From Pseudomonas fontis (GTDB lineage Bacteria; Pseudomonadota; Gammaproteobacteria; Pseudomonadales; Pseudomonadaceae): a stretch of DNA of 64,000 nucleotides. Each line of letters begins with the position of its first letter. Position 1 is the first letter of the stretch. Both the position numbers and the translations under genes were made by a program. The stretch is from assembly GCF_028656955.1 (NCBI RefSeq), contig NZ_JAMDGY010000027.1, positions 1 to 64,000 of the forward strand, written 5' to 3'. Of this stretch, positions 20,101-27,031 are shown piece after piece. The notes under the pieces are model-generated. The model was not told the origin of the DNA. It did not search any database and saw only the letters and a list, made by a program, of their open reading frames with translations.

Positions 20101-23100
20101 GGTTGTTGCCCAGGGTCAGTGGGCTGCTGTTGATCAGGTTGGCTGCACCCGTGACATTCAGTGCGCCGCTACCCAGTGCCCCGCCGTTGCCCACGGTGAG
20201 GGTGCCGGCCCCCAGGATGGTCCCACCTTGGTAGGTGTTCACGCCATTGAGGGTCAGGTTGCCGGATCCGGTTTTGCTCAGGCCTCCGGCACCACTGACG
20301 ACACCGCCGAGGGTCAGCGCATTGGTGCCGCTCACGATCAGGGTGGTACCCAGGTCGATGGCGTTGGCCAGGGTGGTCGCCGCCGTGCTGCCCAACGAGC
20401 TGGCGCCGGTCACATGCAAGGCACCGGAGCCCAGGGCCAGGTCGTTGCCGACCAGCAGGCTGCCGCTCGCCAGGGTGGTGCCGCCCAGGTAGCCATTGGC
20501 CCCGGTCAGGGTGAGCGGCCCCGCACCATTGATGCTCAGGCTGCCGGCGCCATTGACCAGGCCCGCGAGGGTCAGCGCATTGCTGCCGGCGATGTTCAGG
20601 TTGCCCAGCAGGTTGACGCCGTTGCCCAGCACCACCGGCGTATTGCTGTCCAGCGTGGTGCCATTGGCGGCGGTCAGCAGGCCGGTACCCAGAGCGGTGC
20701 TGCTGCCCACGACCAGCGTGCCGCCATTGAGCGTAGTGCCGCCGGTATAGGTGTTCAGGCCACCGAGCACCAGGGTACCGGCGTCTACCTTGTTCAATTG
20801 GCCAAGCCCGGCGAGGGAGACGTTCAGGGTTGCCGTGGCCCCCGGATCAACCCGCAGGGTGGTGTTGCCGCTGCTGCCGTTGACCAGGTTCAGCACACCC
20901 GCCACACCGCCATTGAGGGTGTAGCCATCGGTCACGAACTGCAGCCCGGTGATTGCCTGCGGCCCATTCACCAGCACGGTGCCAGCCGCGCCCTGGAACA
21001 CGCCGAAGTTGCCGCTCCAGTCACGGTTGTTGGCACCGTTGACGTCGGTCCAGTTGCTGCTCAGGGTGTCCCAGGTGCCGTTGCCGCCATTGATCGTGCC
21101 GTCGCTGATCAACTGGCTGCCATCCCAGAACAGCACGCTGCCGTTGGCACCGCCGACCAGCAGGTTGACCTTGCCATTGATGGCCGTCTGCACTTGCAGA
21201 TCACCGGGTAGCACGCTGCCCGGAATGCTGCCGATCACGATGCCGTTGTCGACCAGCAGGCCACCGTAGCTGATGACGTTGTAGACCCCGGCGCCAAAGC
21301 CGCCGATGTCCCTGACATTGAGAGTGCCGTCGAGGGTCAGGTTGCCGCCGACGTTGATCAGCGGCGTGCCGCCAGTAGCCGGTGAGCCGAGGCCGACGTC
21401 CAGGTTGGCGTTCGCCCCCAGTAGCAACGAGCCCAGGCCCAGTGTGCTGCCGCTGTTGACGGCGAGGTGGGCGCCATCGGCGATGGTCACCGCGCCTGAA
21501 AGCAGACCGGTACCGGTCAGCGTCGCGCCGGTGTTGACCTGCACGTTTGCGCTGGCCAGCGAGCCGCTGACATTGAGAATGCCGCCATTGACCTGGGTGT
21601 TGCCGGTCAGTCCGCTGATACCCGCCAGTTCCAGGCTACCGGTACCGACCTTGATCAAGCCGCCGGCACCGTTCAGGCCGCCGCTGAACAGGCTGCTCAG
21701 GTTGCCGGTGCCGAGGGTCAGGTCGGTCCCCGCACCGAGGTTCACCCCGCCCGCCCCTGTCAGGCTGCCGAGGCTGGTGCTGGCACCCAGGTTCAGGTTG
21801 GCGCCAGCGGCCACATTCACCAGGGGGGTATTGCCCAACGCCGCGCCGCCGACCGTGGTCAGGCTGCCGCCGAGAATATTCACCGCACCGCTGAAGGTGT
21901 TGGCGCCGGCCAGGGTCAGGTCGGCCAGGCCGTTCTTGATCAGGCCGCCCGCGCCGCTGATGACGCCGCCCAGGTTCAGGTTGTTGTTGCCGGCAAGCGT
22001 CAGGTCGGCATTGAGCACGACGTTGTTGCCCAGGGTGAAGGCGCCGCTGTTGTCCAGGGTGGCCGCGCCACCGATGGTCAACGCACCGCCGCCCAGTGCC
22101 GCACTGTTGCCCAGCGTAAGGGTGCCGGCGTTGACCAGCGTCCCGCCAAGGTAGCTGTTGATGCCGTTGAGGGTCAGGTTGCTGGCGCCGTTCTTGATCA
22201 ACCCGGCGGCGCCGTCGATGGCGCCGCCCAGGGTCAGGTCGTTGCTGCCGTTCAGGGTCAGGTTGGCGCCAAGGGTGATGGCATTGCCCAGCGCGAAAGC
22301 GGCGCTGGTATCCAGGTTGCCCGCGCCCGCCACGTTCAGGGCACCGGTGCCCAGTGCAGCCGCATTACCCAGCAACAAGCCACCGGCATTGAGCAAGGTG
22401 CCGCCGGTGAAGCTGTTGAGGCCATTGAGGGTCAGGGTGGCCGCGCCATCCTTGATCAGCTTGCCGCTGCCGGCGATGACGCCACTCAGGGCCAGGGCAT
22501 TGCTGCCGCCGATAGTGAGGTCCGCCCCCAGGTTGATCAGGTTGGCGAGATTCACCGCCGCGCTGCTGTCGAGCTTGGCCGCACCGGTGACATTCAGTGC
22601 GCCGCTGCTCAGGGCCAGGTTGTTGCCGACGATCAGGCCACCAGCATTGAGCGTGGTGCCGCCAAGGTAAGTGTTGACGGCATTCAGGTTGAGGTTTGCT
22701 GCGCCGTTCTTGACCAGGCTACCCGAGCCACTGACCACGCCATTGAGGGTCAGGTCTGCCGTGCCGCCGATACCCAGGTTGCCGGCCAGGCTGATCTGGT
22801 TGCCGAGACTGACTGCCGTGCTGGCATCCAGGGTGGTATTGCTCGCGGCATTGAGAGTGCCCAGGCCCAACGCGGTATTGCTGCCCAGTACCAGCGAGCC
22901 ACCGTTGAGGTTGGTGTTGCCGAGGTAGCCGTTGTTGCCGCTCAGGGTAAGGCTGGCGCCGCCGGTCTTGGTCAGGCCGCCAGCGCCATTGATCACGCCA
23001 CTCAGGGTCAGGTCGTTGCTGCCAGGCAGATTCAGGTTGCCAGCCAGGTTGATGGCATTGGCAACGCTCAGCACCTTGTTGGCGTCCAGTGAGGTACCGG

Positions 23101-26100
23101 CTGCTGCGGTCAGCGCACCGGTTCCCAATGCAGTGTTGCTGCCCAGAATCAATCCACCGGCATTGAGCAAGGTGCCGCCACTGAAGCTGTTGTTGCCGTT
23201 CAGGGTCAGGTTGGCCGCACCGTTCTTGATCAGGCCCGCCACACCATCGATGACACCGTTCAGGGTCAGGTTGCTGGTGCCCGGCACGGTCAGGCCGGCG
23301 TTCAGGTGCACGGCGTTGACCAGTACCAGTGGGGCACTGCTGGCGAGGGTCGCCGCACCGCCGACGGTCAAGGCGCCGGTGCCCATGGCAGAGGCGTTGC
23401 CAAGGGTCAGGGTGCCGCTATTGAGCGTGGTGCCGCCCAGGTAGCCGTTGACACCATTGAGCGTCAGGTTGGTGGTGCCGTTCTTGATCAGGCCGCCGTT
23501 ACCGCTGACCGTGCCTTGCAGGGTCAGGTCGGAAGTGGCGCCGATGTTCAACCCGCCACCCAGGCTAATGGCATTGTTCAAGGTAAGGGCGCTGCTGGCA
23601 TCCAGCGTGGTGCCCGCCGCCGCAATCAGCGTGCCCTGCCCCAGGGCGCCGGCATTGCCGAGCAGGATCCGCCCGGCATTGAGTGTGGTGTTGCCCAGGT
23701 AGTTGTTGGCGCTGCCGAGAATCAGGTCGGCTGCGCCATTCTTGATCAACCCGCCTGCGCCGTTGATCGGGCCACCCAGGCCCAGGTTGGCGGTGCCACC
23801 GATGGTCAGGTCGGCGCCGAGATTGACGGCGTTGCCCAGGTTGACCGCCACGCTGGCGTCCAGGCTGGTGCCGACGGCAGTGTTCAAGGTGCCGCTACCC
23901 AGGGCGTTGTTGGACCCCACGAGCAGCCCGCCAGCATTCAGCAAGACCCCGCCCTGGAAATTGTTGTTGCCCGTGAGGGCCAGGGTCGCACCGCCGTTCT
24001 TGACCAGGCCACCAATGCCGGTCACGACGCCATTGAGGGCCAGCGCGTTGCTGCCGCCGATGTTCAGGTTGCCACCCAGCGCAATGCCATTGCTCAGTGC
24101 CCACGCAGCATCACTGTCCAGCGTGGTGCCGGCAGTGGTGGTCAGCACCCCCGTACCCAGCGCCGTGTTGCTGCCGACGATCAGCTTGCCCGCCTGCAAC
24201 TGGGTGCCGCCGCTGAAGCTGCTGGTGCCGCTCAAGGTCAGATCGGCTGCGCCGCTTTTGACCAACGCTCCAGTGCCGGTAATGCCCCCCGCCAACGTGG
24301 TTGCATTGCTGCCCAGCAGGCTCAAGGTGCTGGCACCCAGTGCGATGGCATTGTTCAGGTTCACGCCTGTGCTGGCGTCCAGGCTGGCGTTGCCGCTCAG
24401 GGTCAGCGTCCCTGTACCCAGCGCGGCGCTGTTGCCGACGGTCAGCAGGCCGCCCGCCAAGGTCGTGCCGCCGCTGAAGGTGTTGACACCGCCAAGGGTC
24501 AGCGAGGTGCTGCCGTTCTTGATCAGGCTGCCGGCGCCCGAGATCACGCCGCCCAGGTTCAGGTTGTTGCTGCCGGTCAGGGTCAATGGCCCGCCGAGGT
24601 TGATGGCATTGCTCAAGGTTTGGGCGGTCGCAGTGTCCAGGTTGCTCGCGCCGCTGACTGTCAGCGCGCCACTGCCCAGCGCAGCGGCATTGCCGAGGAT
24701 CAGGTTGCCAGCGCCCAGCGTCGTGCCACCACTGAAGCTGTTGGTGCCGTTCAAGGTCAAGCTGCCGGCACCGGTCTTGTTCAGCGAGCCGGCGCCCGTC
24801 AGTTGGCCGCCCAGGGTCAATGCGTTGGCGCCCGGCAGTGACAGTTGCGCATTCAGTTGCACGGCATTGGCCAGCACCAGCGGCACGCTGCCTTGCAGGG
24901 ACCCGGCGCCGGTGACGGTCAGGGCGCCTGCCCCGATCGAGCCAGCATTGCCCAATTGCAGGCCACCTGCCGACAGCACGGTGCCCCCCGCATAGGTGTT
25001 GCTGCCACCCAGGGTCAGCACACTCGTGCCGGCCTTGGTCAACGCACCGGCGCCCGACAGCAGGCCACTCAAGCTCAACGCATTACTGCCTTGAACAGTC
25101 AGCCCGCCGGCCCCCAAGGTCATCGCGTTGGCCAGGGTCAGCCCGACGGCATTGGCTTGCAGGGTACCGCCGCTGCTGGTCACCGCGCCGCCGCCCAGGC
25201 CCAGTGCATTGTCGACCCCGACCACACCGCCATTGAGGGTGGTGCTGGTGGTGCCGCTCAACACCTGGCCAAGCAGGCTCCAGGTACCGCTGTTGACGAT
25301 GAGGTTGCTGAAGTTGATGTAGTTGGCGCTGGAAATGCTGCCGACACCTGAGCTGCCACTGCCGCCGCCGATGGCGTTCTGCAGGGACAGGGTGTTGCTG
25401 CCGCCCGCGCCGCCATCGACCACCCCGGTCGGGGCAAAGGCAATGTTCAGGCCCAGCACCGGCAGGTTGATCCCAAGCCCTACGCCCTTGTCGACCGATG
25501 AGCCGGTGACCGCATTGAACAGGTTGTTGCCACCGCCAGCGCCCATGGACAGCCCGCCCACGATGCTGCCGACGTTGGTGAAGACGTTGCCGGCGCTTGA
25601 GGCCTGGAAGGTCATCCGGCCAGTCACGTTGCCGGTGTTGGTCATGTCGACCTTGCCCCCGCCCCATACCGCGACCACCGGTGCATCCGGAGCCAGCAGC
25701 GAAATGGCGAGCAAGGCGCCCGAGGCAATGGTCCCGCTGTTAATGATGGTGGTGGTACCGCTGGCACCGTTCTGCACGTTCAACGCCATGCCGGTCAGGC
25801 CCGACAGGGTCGCGCCAAGCAGGCCCGTGGTGCCTTTCAGCAGCCCGCTATTGTTGACGCTGACGGTGCTGTTGGCGGCATTGCCGATGGTGACGCCCGA
25901 GGTGAGCAGGCTGATCAGGCCCAGCAGCGAAGGGTCGACCGAACCGGCGTTGCTGAAGTTGATGTTGTTGCCGGTCAAGGCAATTGCACTGCCCGCCAGA
26001 ATGGGGGCGGTGATCGTCGCGCCGGTTTGCACATTGACCGTGAGGTTGTTGGCCGAGGAAGTGACCCCGGTGATGGCCCCGACACAGCTGGCAGTGCCGC

Positions 26101-26236
26101 CCGCCAGTAACGGGTCACACGCAGCCAAGGCCGCAGGGCTGAGCAGGCTGGCAAACAGGCCGGCAGCGGCGAGGCGGATCGCCAGGGGTAATGGCGCAAA
26201 ACGAACGGGCAATACCTTGGCGACTTTTCTGTCCAC
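8150..26236 (-). CDS. Giant type V (autotransporter) surface protein, 6028 residues
   Basis: This single uninterrupted frame starts with GTG, preceded by AAGGAG at 6 nt. An extended signal region (about residues 1-39) ends LSPAALAAC. The passenger, residues about 330-5500, consists of about 40 beta-strand repeats of 86 residues (pattern GxNxYxGGTxLxxGxLxxGxxxALGxG), the autotransporter-associated repeat type. Six FWDGS/FWNGG modules interrupt them near residues 1703, 3032, 3753, 4270, 4787 and 5306. A pre-barrel segment leads to the C-terminal autotransporter barrel (about 5760-6028), which ends in Phe. I see cysteines only at 40, 51 and a pair before the barrel. No protease site or partner gene was seen, so an adhesin or biofilm role is inferred. 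Confidence 0.93.
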   Translation of the reverse strand: MDRKVAKVLPVRFAPLPLAIRLAAAGLFASLLSPAALAACDPLLAGGTASCVGAITGVTSSANNLTVNVQTGATITAPILAGSAIALTGNNINFSNAGSVDPSLLGLISLLTSGVTIGNAANSTVSVNNSGLLKGTTGLLGATLSGLTGMALNVQNGASGTTTIINSGTIASGALLAISLLAPDAPVVAVWGGGKVDMTNTGNVTGRMTFQASSAGNVFTNVGSIVGGLSMGAGGGNNLFNAVTGSSVDKGVGLGINLPVLGLNIAFAPTGVVDGGAGGSNTLSLQNAIGGGSGSSGVGSISSANYINFSNLIVNSGTWSLLGQVLSGTTSTTLNGGVVGVDNALGLGGGAVTSSGGTLQANAVGLTLANAMTLGAGGLTVQGSNALSLSGLLSGAGALTKAGTSVLTLGGSNTYAGGTVLSAGGLQLGNAGSIGAGALTVTGAGSLQGSVPLVLANAVQLNAQLSLPGANALTLGGQLTGAGSLNKTGAGSLTLNGTNSFSGGTTLGAGNLILGNAAALGSGALTVSGASNLDTATAQTLSNAINLGGPLTLTGSNNLNLGGVISGAGSLIKNGSTSLTLGGVNTFSGGTTLAGGLLTVGNSAALGTGTLTLSGNASLDASTGVNLNNAIALGASTLSLLGSNATTLAGGITGTGALVKSGAADLTLSGTSSFSGGTQLQAGKLIVGSNTALGTGVLTTTAGTTLDSDAAWALSNGIALGGNLNIGGSNALALNGVVTGIGGLVKNGGATLALTGNNNFQGGVLLNAGGLLVGSNNALGSGTLNTAVGTSLDASVAVNLGNAVNLGADLTIGGTANLGLGGPINGAGGLIKNGAADLILGSANNYLGNTTLNAGRILLGNAGALGQGTLIAAAGTTLDASSALTLNNAISLGGGLNIGATSDLTLQGTVSGNGGLIKNGTTNLTLNGVNGYLGGTTLNSGTLTLGNASAMGTGALTVGGAATLASSAPLVLVNAVHLNAGLTVPGTSNLTLNGVIDGVAGLIKNGAANLTLNGNNSFSGGTLLNAGGLILGSNTALGTGALTAAAGTSLDANKVLSVANAINLAGNLNLPGSNDLTLSGVINGAGGLTKTGGASLTLSGNNGYLGNTNLNGGSLVLGSNTALGLGTLNAASNTTLDASTAVSLGNQISLAGNLGIGGTADLTLNGVVSGSGSLVKNGAANLNLNAVNTYLGGTTLNAGGLIVGNNLALSSGALNVTGAAKLDSSAAVNLANLINLGADLTIGGSNALALSGVIAGSGKLIKDGAATLTLNGLNSFTGGTLLNAGGLLLGNAAALGTGALNVAGAGNLDTSAAFALGNAITLGANLTLNGSNDLTLGGAIDGAAGLIKNGASNLTLNGINSYLGGTLVNAGTLTLGNSAALGGGALTIGGAATLDNSGAFTLGNNVVLNADLTLAGNNNLNLGGVISGAGGLIKNGLADLTLAGANTFSGAVNILGGSLTTVGGAALGNTPLVNVAAGANLNLGASTSLGSLTGAGGVNLGAGTDLTLGTGNLSSLFSGGLNGAGGLIKVGTGSLELAGISGLTGNTQVNGGILNVSGSLASANVQVNTGATLTGTGLLSGAVTIADGAHLAVNSGSTLGLGSLLLGANANLDVGLGSPATGGTPLINVGGNLTLDGTLNVRDIGGFGAGVYNVISYGGLLVDNGIVIGSIPGSVLPGDLQVQTAINGKVNLLVGGANGSVLFWDGSQLISDGTINGGNGTWDTLSSNWTDVNGANNRDWSGNFGVFQGAAGTVLVNGPQAITGLQFVTDGYTLNGGVAGVLNLVNGSSGNTTLRVDPGATATLNVSLAGLGQLNKVDAGTLVLGGLNTYTGGTTLNGGTLVVGSSTALGTGLLTAANGTTLDSNTPVVLGNGVNLLGNLNIAGSNALTLAGLVNGAGSLSINGAGPLTLTGANGYLGGTTLASGSLLVGNDLALGSGALHVTGASSLGSTAATTLANAIDLGTTLIVSGTNALTLGGVVSGAGGLSKTGSGNLTLNGVNTYQGGTILGAGTLTVGNGGALGSGALNVTGAANLINSSPLTLGNNLTLSAVLTLPGANNLLLTGDISGTSGLSKTGVGSLTLSGNNTYQGATNLVSGSLIVGANSALGTGALNASAGTTLDSSLAASLNNSVNLIGNLIIAGSNDLTLSGAVNGVGGLIKNGASTLTLSGVNGNLGNTALNTGTLVVGSNQALGLGSLNAAGGTTLDSIGNVQLGNTLNLAGNLNIGGSSDLTLAGQVNGVGGLTKNGAGNLTLNGLNSYLAGTTLNAGTLTLGNSLALGLGALNVGGNATLASNTALTLANQLNLAANLTVGGASNLTLGGVVAGTGSLTKTGIGNLTLNGVNTYQGGTTLNAGTLTLGNAGALSSGALSVTGSSTLDSSAPLSVANAIGLGANLTLAGSQNLTLGGVVSGTGGLIKNGGSVLTLNGNNTYQGGTSLNAGGLVLGSSTALGSGTLTTSGGTTLGTSTAMTVANALNLTGNLTLTGAQNLVLSGAIAGSGSLTKNGAADLTLAGNNTYAGGTTLSAGKLIVGSNSALGAGALSAADNTVLDANTAVTLVNNLHLLGALSIAGGADLTLNGIVDSSGSLVKNGASTLTLNGNNTYLGGTELNAGTLVVGSNSALGVGNVQVSGVSTLNSGNSGVVLNNNLSLDANLNVNGSNNLGLNGVIFGAGQLIKNGTGNLTLGGANSFSGGVALGGGTLTLTNSNSLGIGALTATGTSTLANTQAVALANTLNVNGDLTLNTLNSLTLGGQLNGSGNLIKDGLDELVVVGNNAFNGTLNILNGTVTALGGTALGNLRSANLNSAATLNLNGNTSIGSLTGTGTSNIALGSTLSLGGNNLDNVFAGVLNGDGALNKVGTGVLELGGSSSLTGNNQVSAGTLKVSGTLGGGNLSVNAGGTLTGTGTVAGPVTVQNGGHLAGTSGSTLNLGGLTLAANSITDVALGSPVTGNTPVFSVGGNLVLDGTLNISDAGGFGNGVYRLFNFGGSLTNNLMALGTLPGGVNPGELNLQTAIANQINLLVNSPNSIVQFWDGSNNAPDGVVQGGSGIWTSGDTNWTDLNGNINSNWLSQFAVFQGAAGDVTVQGSQTINGMQFMTDGYRLLAGMGGVLNALNGNGGSFAVRVDPGLTATLDVGINGAATLNKLDTGTLVLNGANGYTGGTLLSGGTLVVGDDSALGTGNLSTAAGTTLDSNKAVTLGNNTSLTGLLSVGGSNALTLNGLISGSGSLAKNGAATLTLGGNNTYLGPTALNAGALILASNTALGAGALNAANGTQLDSSAAVSLSNTVNLAGNLTLLGSNDLTLGGLVNGAGGLIKQGASNLTLNGANGYTGGTTLSDGSLTLGIASALGSGALTVAGNATLDNSSALTLGNNVLLNAGLTLPGNNDLTLGGVVSGAGQLVKNGTANLTLNGINTYAGGTVVNGGNLTLGNGAALGIGNVSVAGTSVLNNSTAMTVANNLDVSGALSTAGANNLTLAGVLSGSGTLNKNGLADLTLSGNNTFAGIFNILAGSLSTQGNGALGNPSQLNLSSGATLNLGGNASLGALAGSGGVNILGANNLSVGSGTFDGVLSGSGTLDKIGSGLLTLGGNNTLSGTTTVSAGNLVVNGSLASTAVNVSNGASLGGSGSLGGSVTIADGGHLVVNSGSTLGVGSLVLNNDSNLDVGLGAPVVGTPGLINVGGNLTLDGKLNVSDVGGFGAGVYRLIDYTGALTDNGMVIGTLPGVVQPGDVALQTAINNQINLVVGGTTNVLFWDGSQITGNGVIDGGNGVWNATSSNWTSASGSLNRTWNGTFAVFQGTAGTVSVDGSQAITGLQFISNGYTLNGGVGGELLTNGVTNLRVDSGSTGTLNVAVNGSGTLTKIDAGTLVLNGANSYSGGTALNGGSLVVGNNNALGAGALTAANGTTLDSNTAVTLGNAALLNGALTIGGSNALALGGVISGAGSLVKNGAADLTLSGNNTYSGGTTLAAGSLTLGNNGALGTGALGVTGNAQLNTASALQVANSINLGAQLTLAGTQDLTLSGAITGTGSLVKNGNGALLLSGANSYSGGSTFNAGSVTGDSTSLQGAILNNAALTFEQNSNGSYTGNLTGTGSLSKNGLGTLLLTGSNGLTGNTTINAGKLTVNGSLASANVQVQSGATLGGTGTLGGTLTVADGGHLAVSSGSTLNVGSLVLNNDANFDAALGAPLGSPGLVNVNGNLTLDGKLNISDTGGFGAGVYRLIDYTGALTDNGMVFGTLPGLVQPGDLQLQTAVGNQVNLIVGGATNVLFWDGSQIVGNGIIEGGSGVWSTGTSNWTVADGSLNGAWNGTFAVFQGAAGTVTVDGAQAITGLQFVSNGYTLNGGAGGELLTSGITNLRVDSGSTGTLNVAVNGSGTLTKLDTGTLVLNGTNGYTGGTTLNGGTLVVGNNGALGTGVLTAAGGTTLDSNTAVTLGNAAVLNGALTIGGSNALALGGVLSGAGGLVKNGAADLALNGNNTYSGGTTLAAGSLTLGNNSALGSGTLGVTGNAQLNTASALQLANAINLGAQLTLAGTQDLTLSGGITGAGSLVKNGNGALLLSGANNYSGGTTLNAGSVTGDSSSLQGAILNNAALTFEQNSSGSYTGNLTGTGSLIKNGSGALLLTASNGFTGNTTVNAGSLLVGGSLASGSVLVNSGGTLGGSGSLGGSVTIADGGHLAVNSGSTLSVGSLVLNNDSNLDAGLGAALGSPSLISVGGDLTLDGKLNVTDTGGFGTGVYRLVDYTGALTDNGMLFGALPGMVQPGDLLLQTAIGNQVNLVVGGLSGVLFWDGSQLVGNGAVDGGSGTWNTANSNWTNANGSLNQGWNSTFAVFQGAAGTVTVDGSQAISGLQFVSNGYTLNGGAGGELLTSGITNVRVDSGSTGTLNVAVNGSGTLTKLDTGTLVLNGANGYTGGTALNGGTLVVGNNGALGTGVLTAANGTTLDSNAAITLGNAAVLNGALAIGGSNALTLNGVLSGAGSLQKNGAADLTLNGNNTYSGGTLLNAGSLTLGSNTALGTGVLSVAGNTQLNAPTALQLANGINLAAQLTLAGTQDLALNGVIAGNGSLVKNGNGTLLLTGANTYSGGTAINAGSVAGSTTSLQGAILNNAVLTFEQNSNGSYTGNLTGSGTLNKTGTGELLLAGSNGFTGNTLVNAGTLKVNGTLASANVQVASGAKLGGSGSYAGTVNIADGATLLAGTATSPLSVGNLSLSSGSNLDFALGNPSSSSTVVKVGGNLVLDGTLNISNAGGFGTGVYQLFTYGGSLTNNGLLFGQLPGSTLPADLTLQTAIANQLNLVVQSSAGELQFWNGGQNNPNGSIGGGSGVWGPGTNWTNASGSAGEGWGSQYAVFGGQSGTVTVQGPQSFTGMQFLSSGYQVVPGSGGSLAPVNGANGSLAGIRVNSGASTTISAPLVGTGGIEKLDSGTLVLTGANTYSGGTTISGGTLVGNTTSLQGNILDNASLVFQQDADGQFKGTLSGTGSASKQGNGSLLLTGNQPFSGAFAVNQGQLIVGNAANPGTVLGAQVTVANGAALSGTGSVASLVNNGNVMPGPGGNLSVAGNFTNGSSGTLTIALQPSTTSYLDVGGTANLGGSLQVLNLGDYAGEAKYTLLEATGGVTGTFASTNLTNLAFLRTELTYGANDVTLSLGRNQTAFADITTTGNQRGVANALDSSAAPASLRNQIVTLDRAAALAAFDSLSGEIHASTASVLLEDSRYIRDAVNDRMRQSGCSSSDDPRRVLAPNGNQQLTSEGCQGESVGWVRALGGWGTYDASHDASGVDRELSGFMLGVDNNLSDEWRLGVAAGYTNSSIDGKHHSGDASVDSYHLASYLSYQLDAFAARMGVGYSWHDIDTKRDVVAGTYNDRLKASYKAQSAQVFGEVAYTFDAAGVALEPFAGLAYVNYDSDNAHEKGGAGRLEASADQDVTFSTVGLRVGKSFTLNNGTTLTPRGSLGWRHAFGDTDPQADLRFIEGGAGFTTQGVPIAKDAAVVEAGVDLSIGQAGKLGLGYSGQLSSDNRDHAVTVSFSMGF
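9700..25050 (-). repeat. Array of about 40 repeats of 86 codons within the autotransporter
   Basis: Units are 258 bp long or close to it, and the exact period is visible at 18429, 18687, 18945 and 19203. I count about 13 units before the first FWDG module, 12 before the second, 5 before the third, three in each of the next three blocks, and one after the last. Each unit encodes three short beta strands separated by Gly-Asn turns, consistent with a right-handed beta-helix. Boundaries are approximate. Confidence 0.85.
10322..14980 (-). repeat. Tandem 1.55-kb super-repeats inside the autotransporter
   Basis: The FWDGS/FWNGG motifs have their Phe codons ending at 14980, 13429, 11878 and 10321, giving spacings of 1551, 1551 and 1557 bp. 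Each 517-residue block contains three 86-residue repeats, an FEQNS(N/S)GSYTGNLTG segment, a VNSGSTL-type segment and a LIDYTGALTDNGM-type segment. Corresponding internal positions (14355, 12804, 11253) are also exactly 1551 bp apart and highly similar. Confidence 0.85.
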
Positions 26237-26492
26237 GTGCGACTCCTTCGTGGATCAGGCAATTCAGTCCTTGAATGCGTGTCTGGCGCGGCGCCGTGGA
26301 ATCCTCACACACTACTTGTCGAACAGCCTGACCTTGGCGGCTACTGGTTCCATTGCAGGAATATGTAGCCGTCGCGTTGGATCCACGCAGGAAAAGGCCT
26401 ACTAAAAATAGTGTTAATACTTTGGTAAAGAAGCACGGGAACCCTGGGCTTCAGCACAGGGCTTACTAAGATAATCAGACGAACGGTAGCAG
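26237..26492 (-). promoter_or_regulatory. Upstream region of the autotransporter
   Basis: This 256-bp gene-free stretch must hold the autotransporter promoter. The only clear element is the ribosome binding site (AAGGAG, minus strand, 26243-26248). An AT-rich patch with ACTAAAAATAGT lies at 26401-26412. No convincing -35/-10 pair was found. Confidence 0.4.
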
Positions 26493-26870
26493 TCAGGCCA
26501 CCGCGTTGTCGTCTTCCAGCGGCCAGAGCGGCTCATTGGCCTCCAGCGGCGGCAGGCCGTGGGCGGCGCGGGCGGCGTCGCAGCTAGGGTTGGCTTCACC
26601 GTTTACCCAGGCTGCATCGAACTCCCGGCACGGGGTACTGCGCTGTTCATAAATAGTGCAACTCACGCAACTGCCCACCTCGCCAGCCAGGGCGATGCAG
26701 CGGGTCGGCTTGGCGTCGGTGCCGATCATCGCCACCCGGGTCGGGTTGATCTGCACCACCAGGTCATCGGGCACGATACCCCCGGACGATGTGCACTCAC
26801 CCCAGAAGAAAGACACACGAAAATGCGCGCAGCAGGCGCCACAAGTCATACACGGATTGTTATCAGACAT
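26493..26870 (-). CDS. YkgJ-family cysteine-cluster protein (small form)
   Basis: This 125-residue protein begins MSDNNPCMTCGACCAHFRVSF, with the CxxCGxCC cluster of the YkgJ/Fli B-like Zn- or Fe-S-binding family. Further cysteines follow in RCIALAGEVGSCVSCTIYEQR and PCREFD. The molecular role of the family is not established. The ribosome binding site is weak. A second, larger member of the family lies at 40350-41123. Confidence 0.85.
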   Translation of the reverse strand: MSDNNPCMTCGACCAHFRVSFFWGECTSSGGIVPDDLVVQINPTRVAMIGTDAKPTRCIALAGEVGSCVSCTIYEQRSTPCREFDAAWVNGEANPSCDAARAAHGLPPLEANEPLWPLEDDNAVA

Positions 26871-27031
26871 GATCTAGAAGGGATCTGGGGGAGAGGGAGG
26901 GGGATTTATCGTTATTAGGGAGAATCCCGGCGGCTATTCTTATTGAACGGCAGGGTATTGAGAAGAGGGGGAATGAAAGAAAAAATGTCCGCCGTCGGAA
27001 GGGCATGAAGCGCCTGGCGGTAGAGACTTGT

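Noticed and set aside
18548..21211. Open frame of 887 codons on the plus strand opposite the autotransporter
   Set aside because: It has the same cause: a shadow of the 86-codon repeats, rich in Gln, Ala and Val with no recognisable fold.
9700..25050. Regularly spaced repeats that might suggest a CRISPR array
   Set aside because: The period is 258 bp, the frame is intact across all units, and the whole array encodes protein. There are no spacers and no cas genes.
8150..26236. Giant protein as an RTX/LapA-type adhesin secreted by a type I system
   Set aside because: It has an N-terminal signal region and a C-terminal autotransporter barrel, lacks calcium-binding GGxGxD repeats, and has no type I secretion genes beside it.
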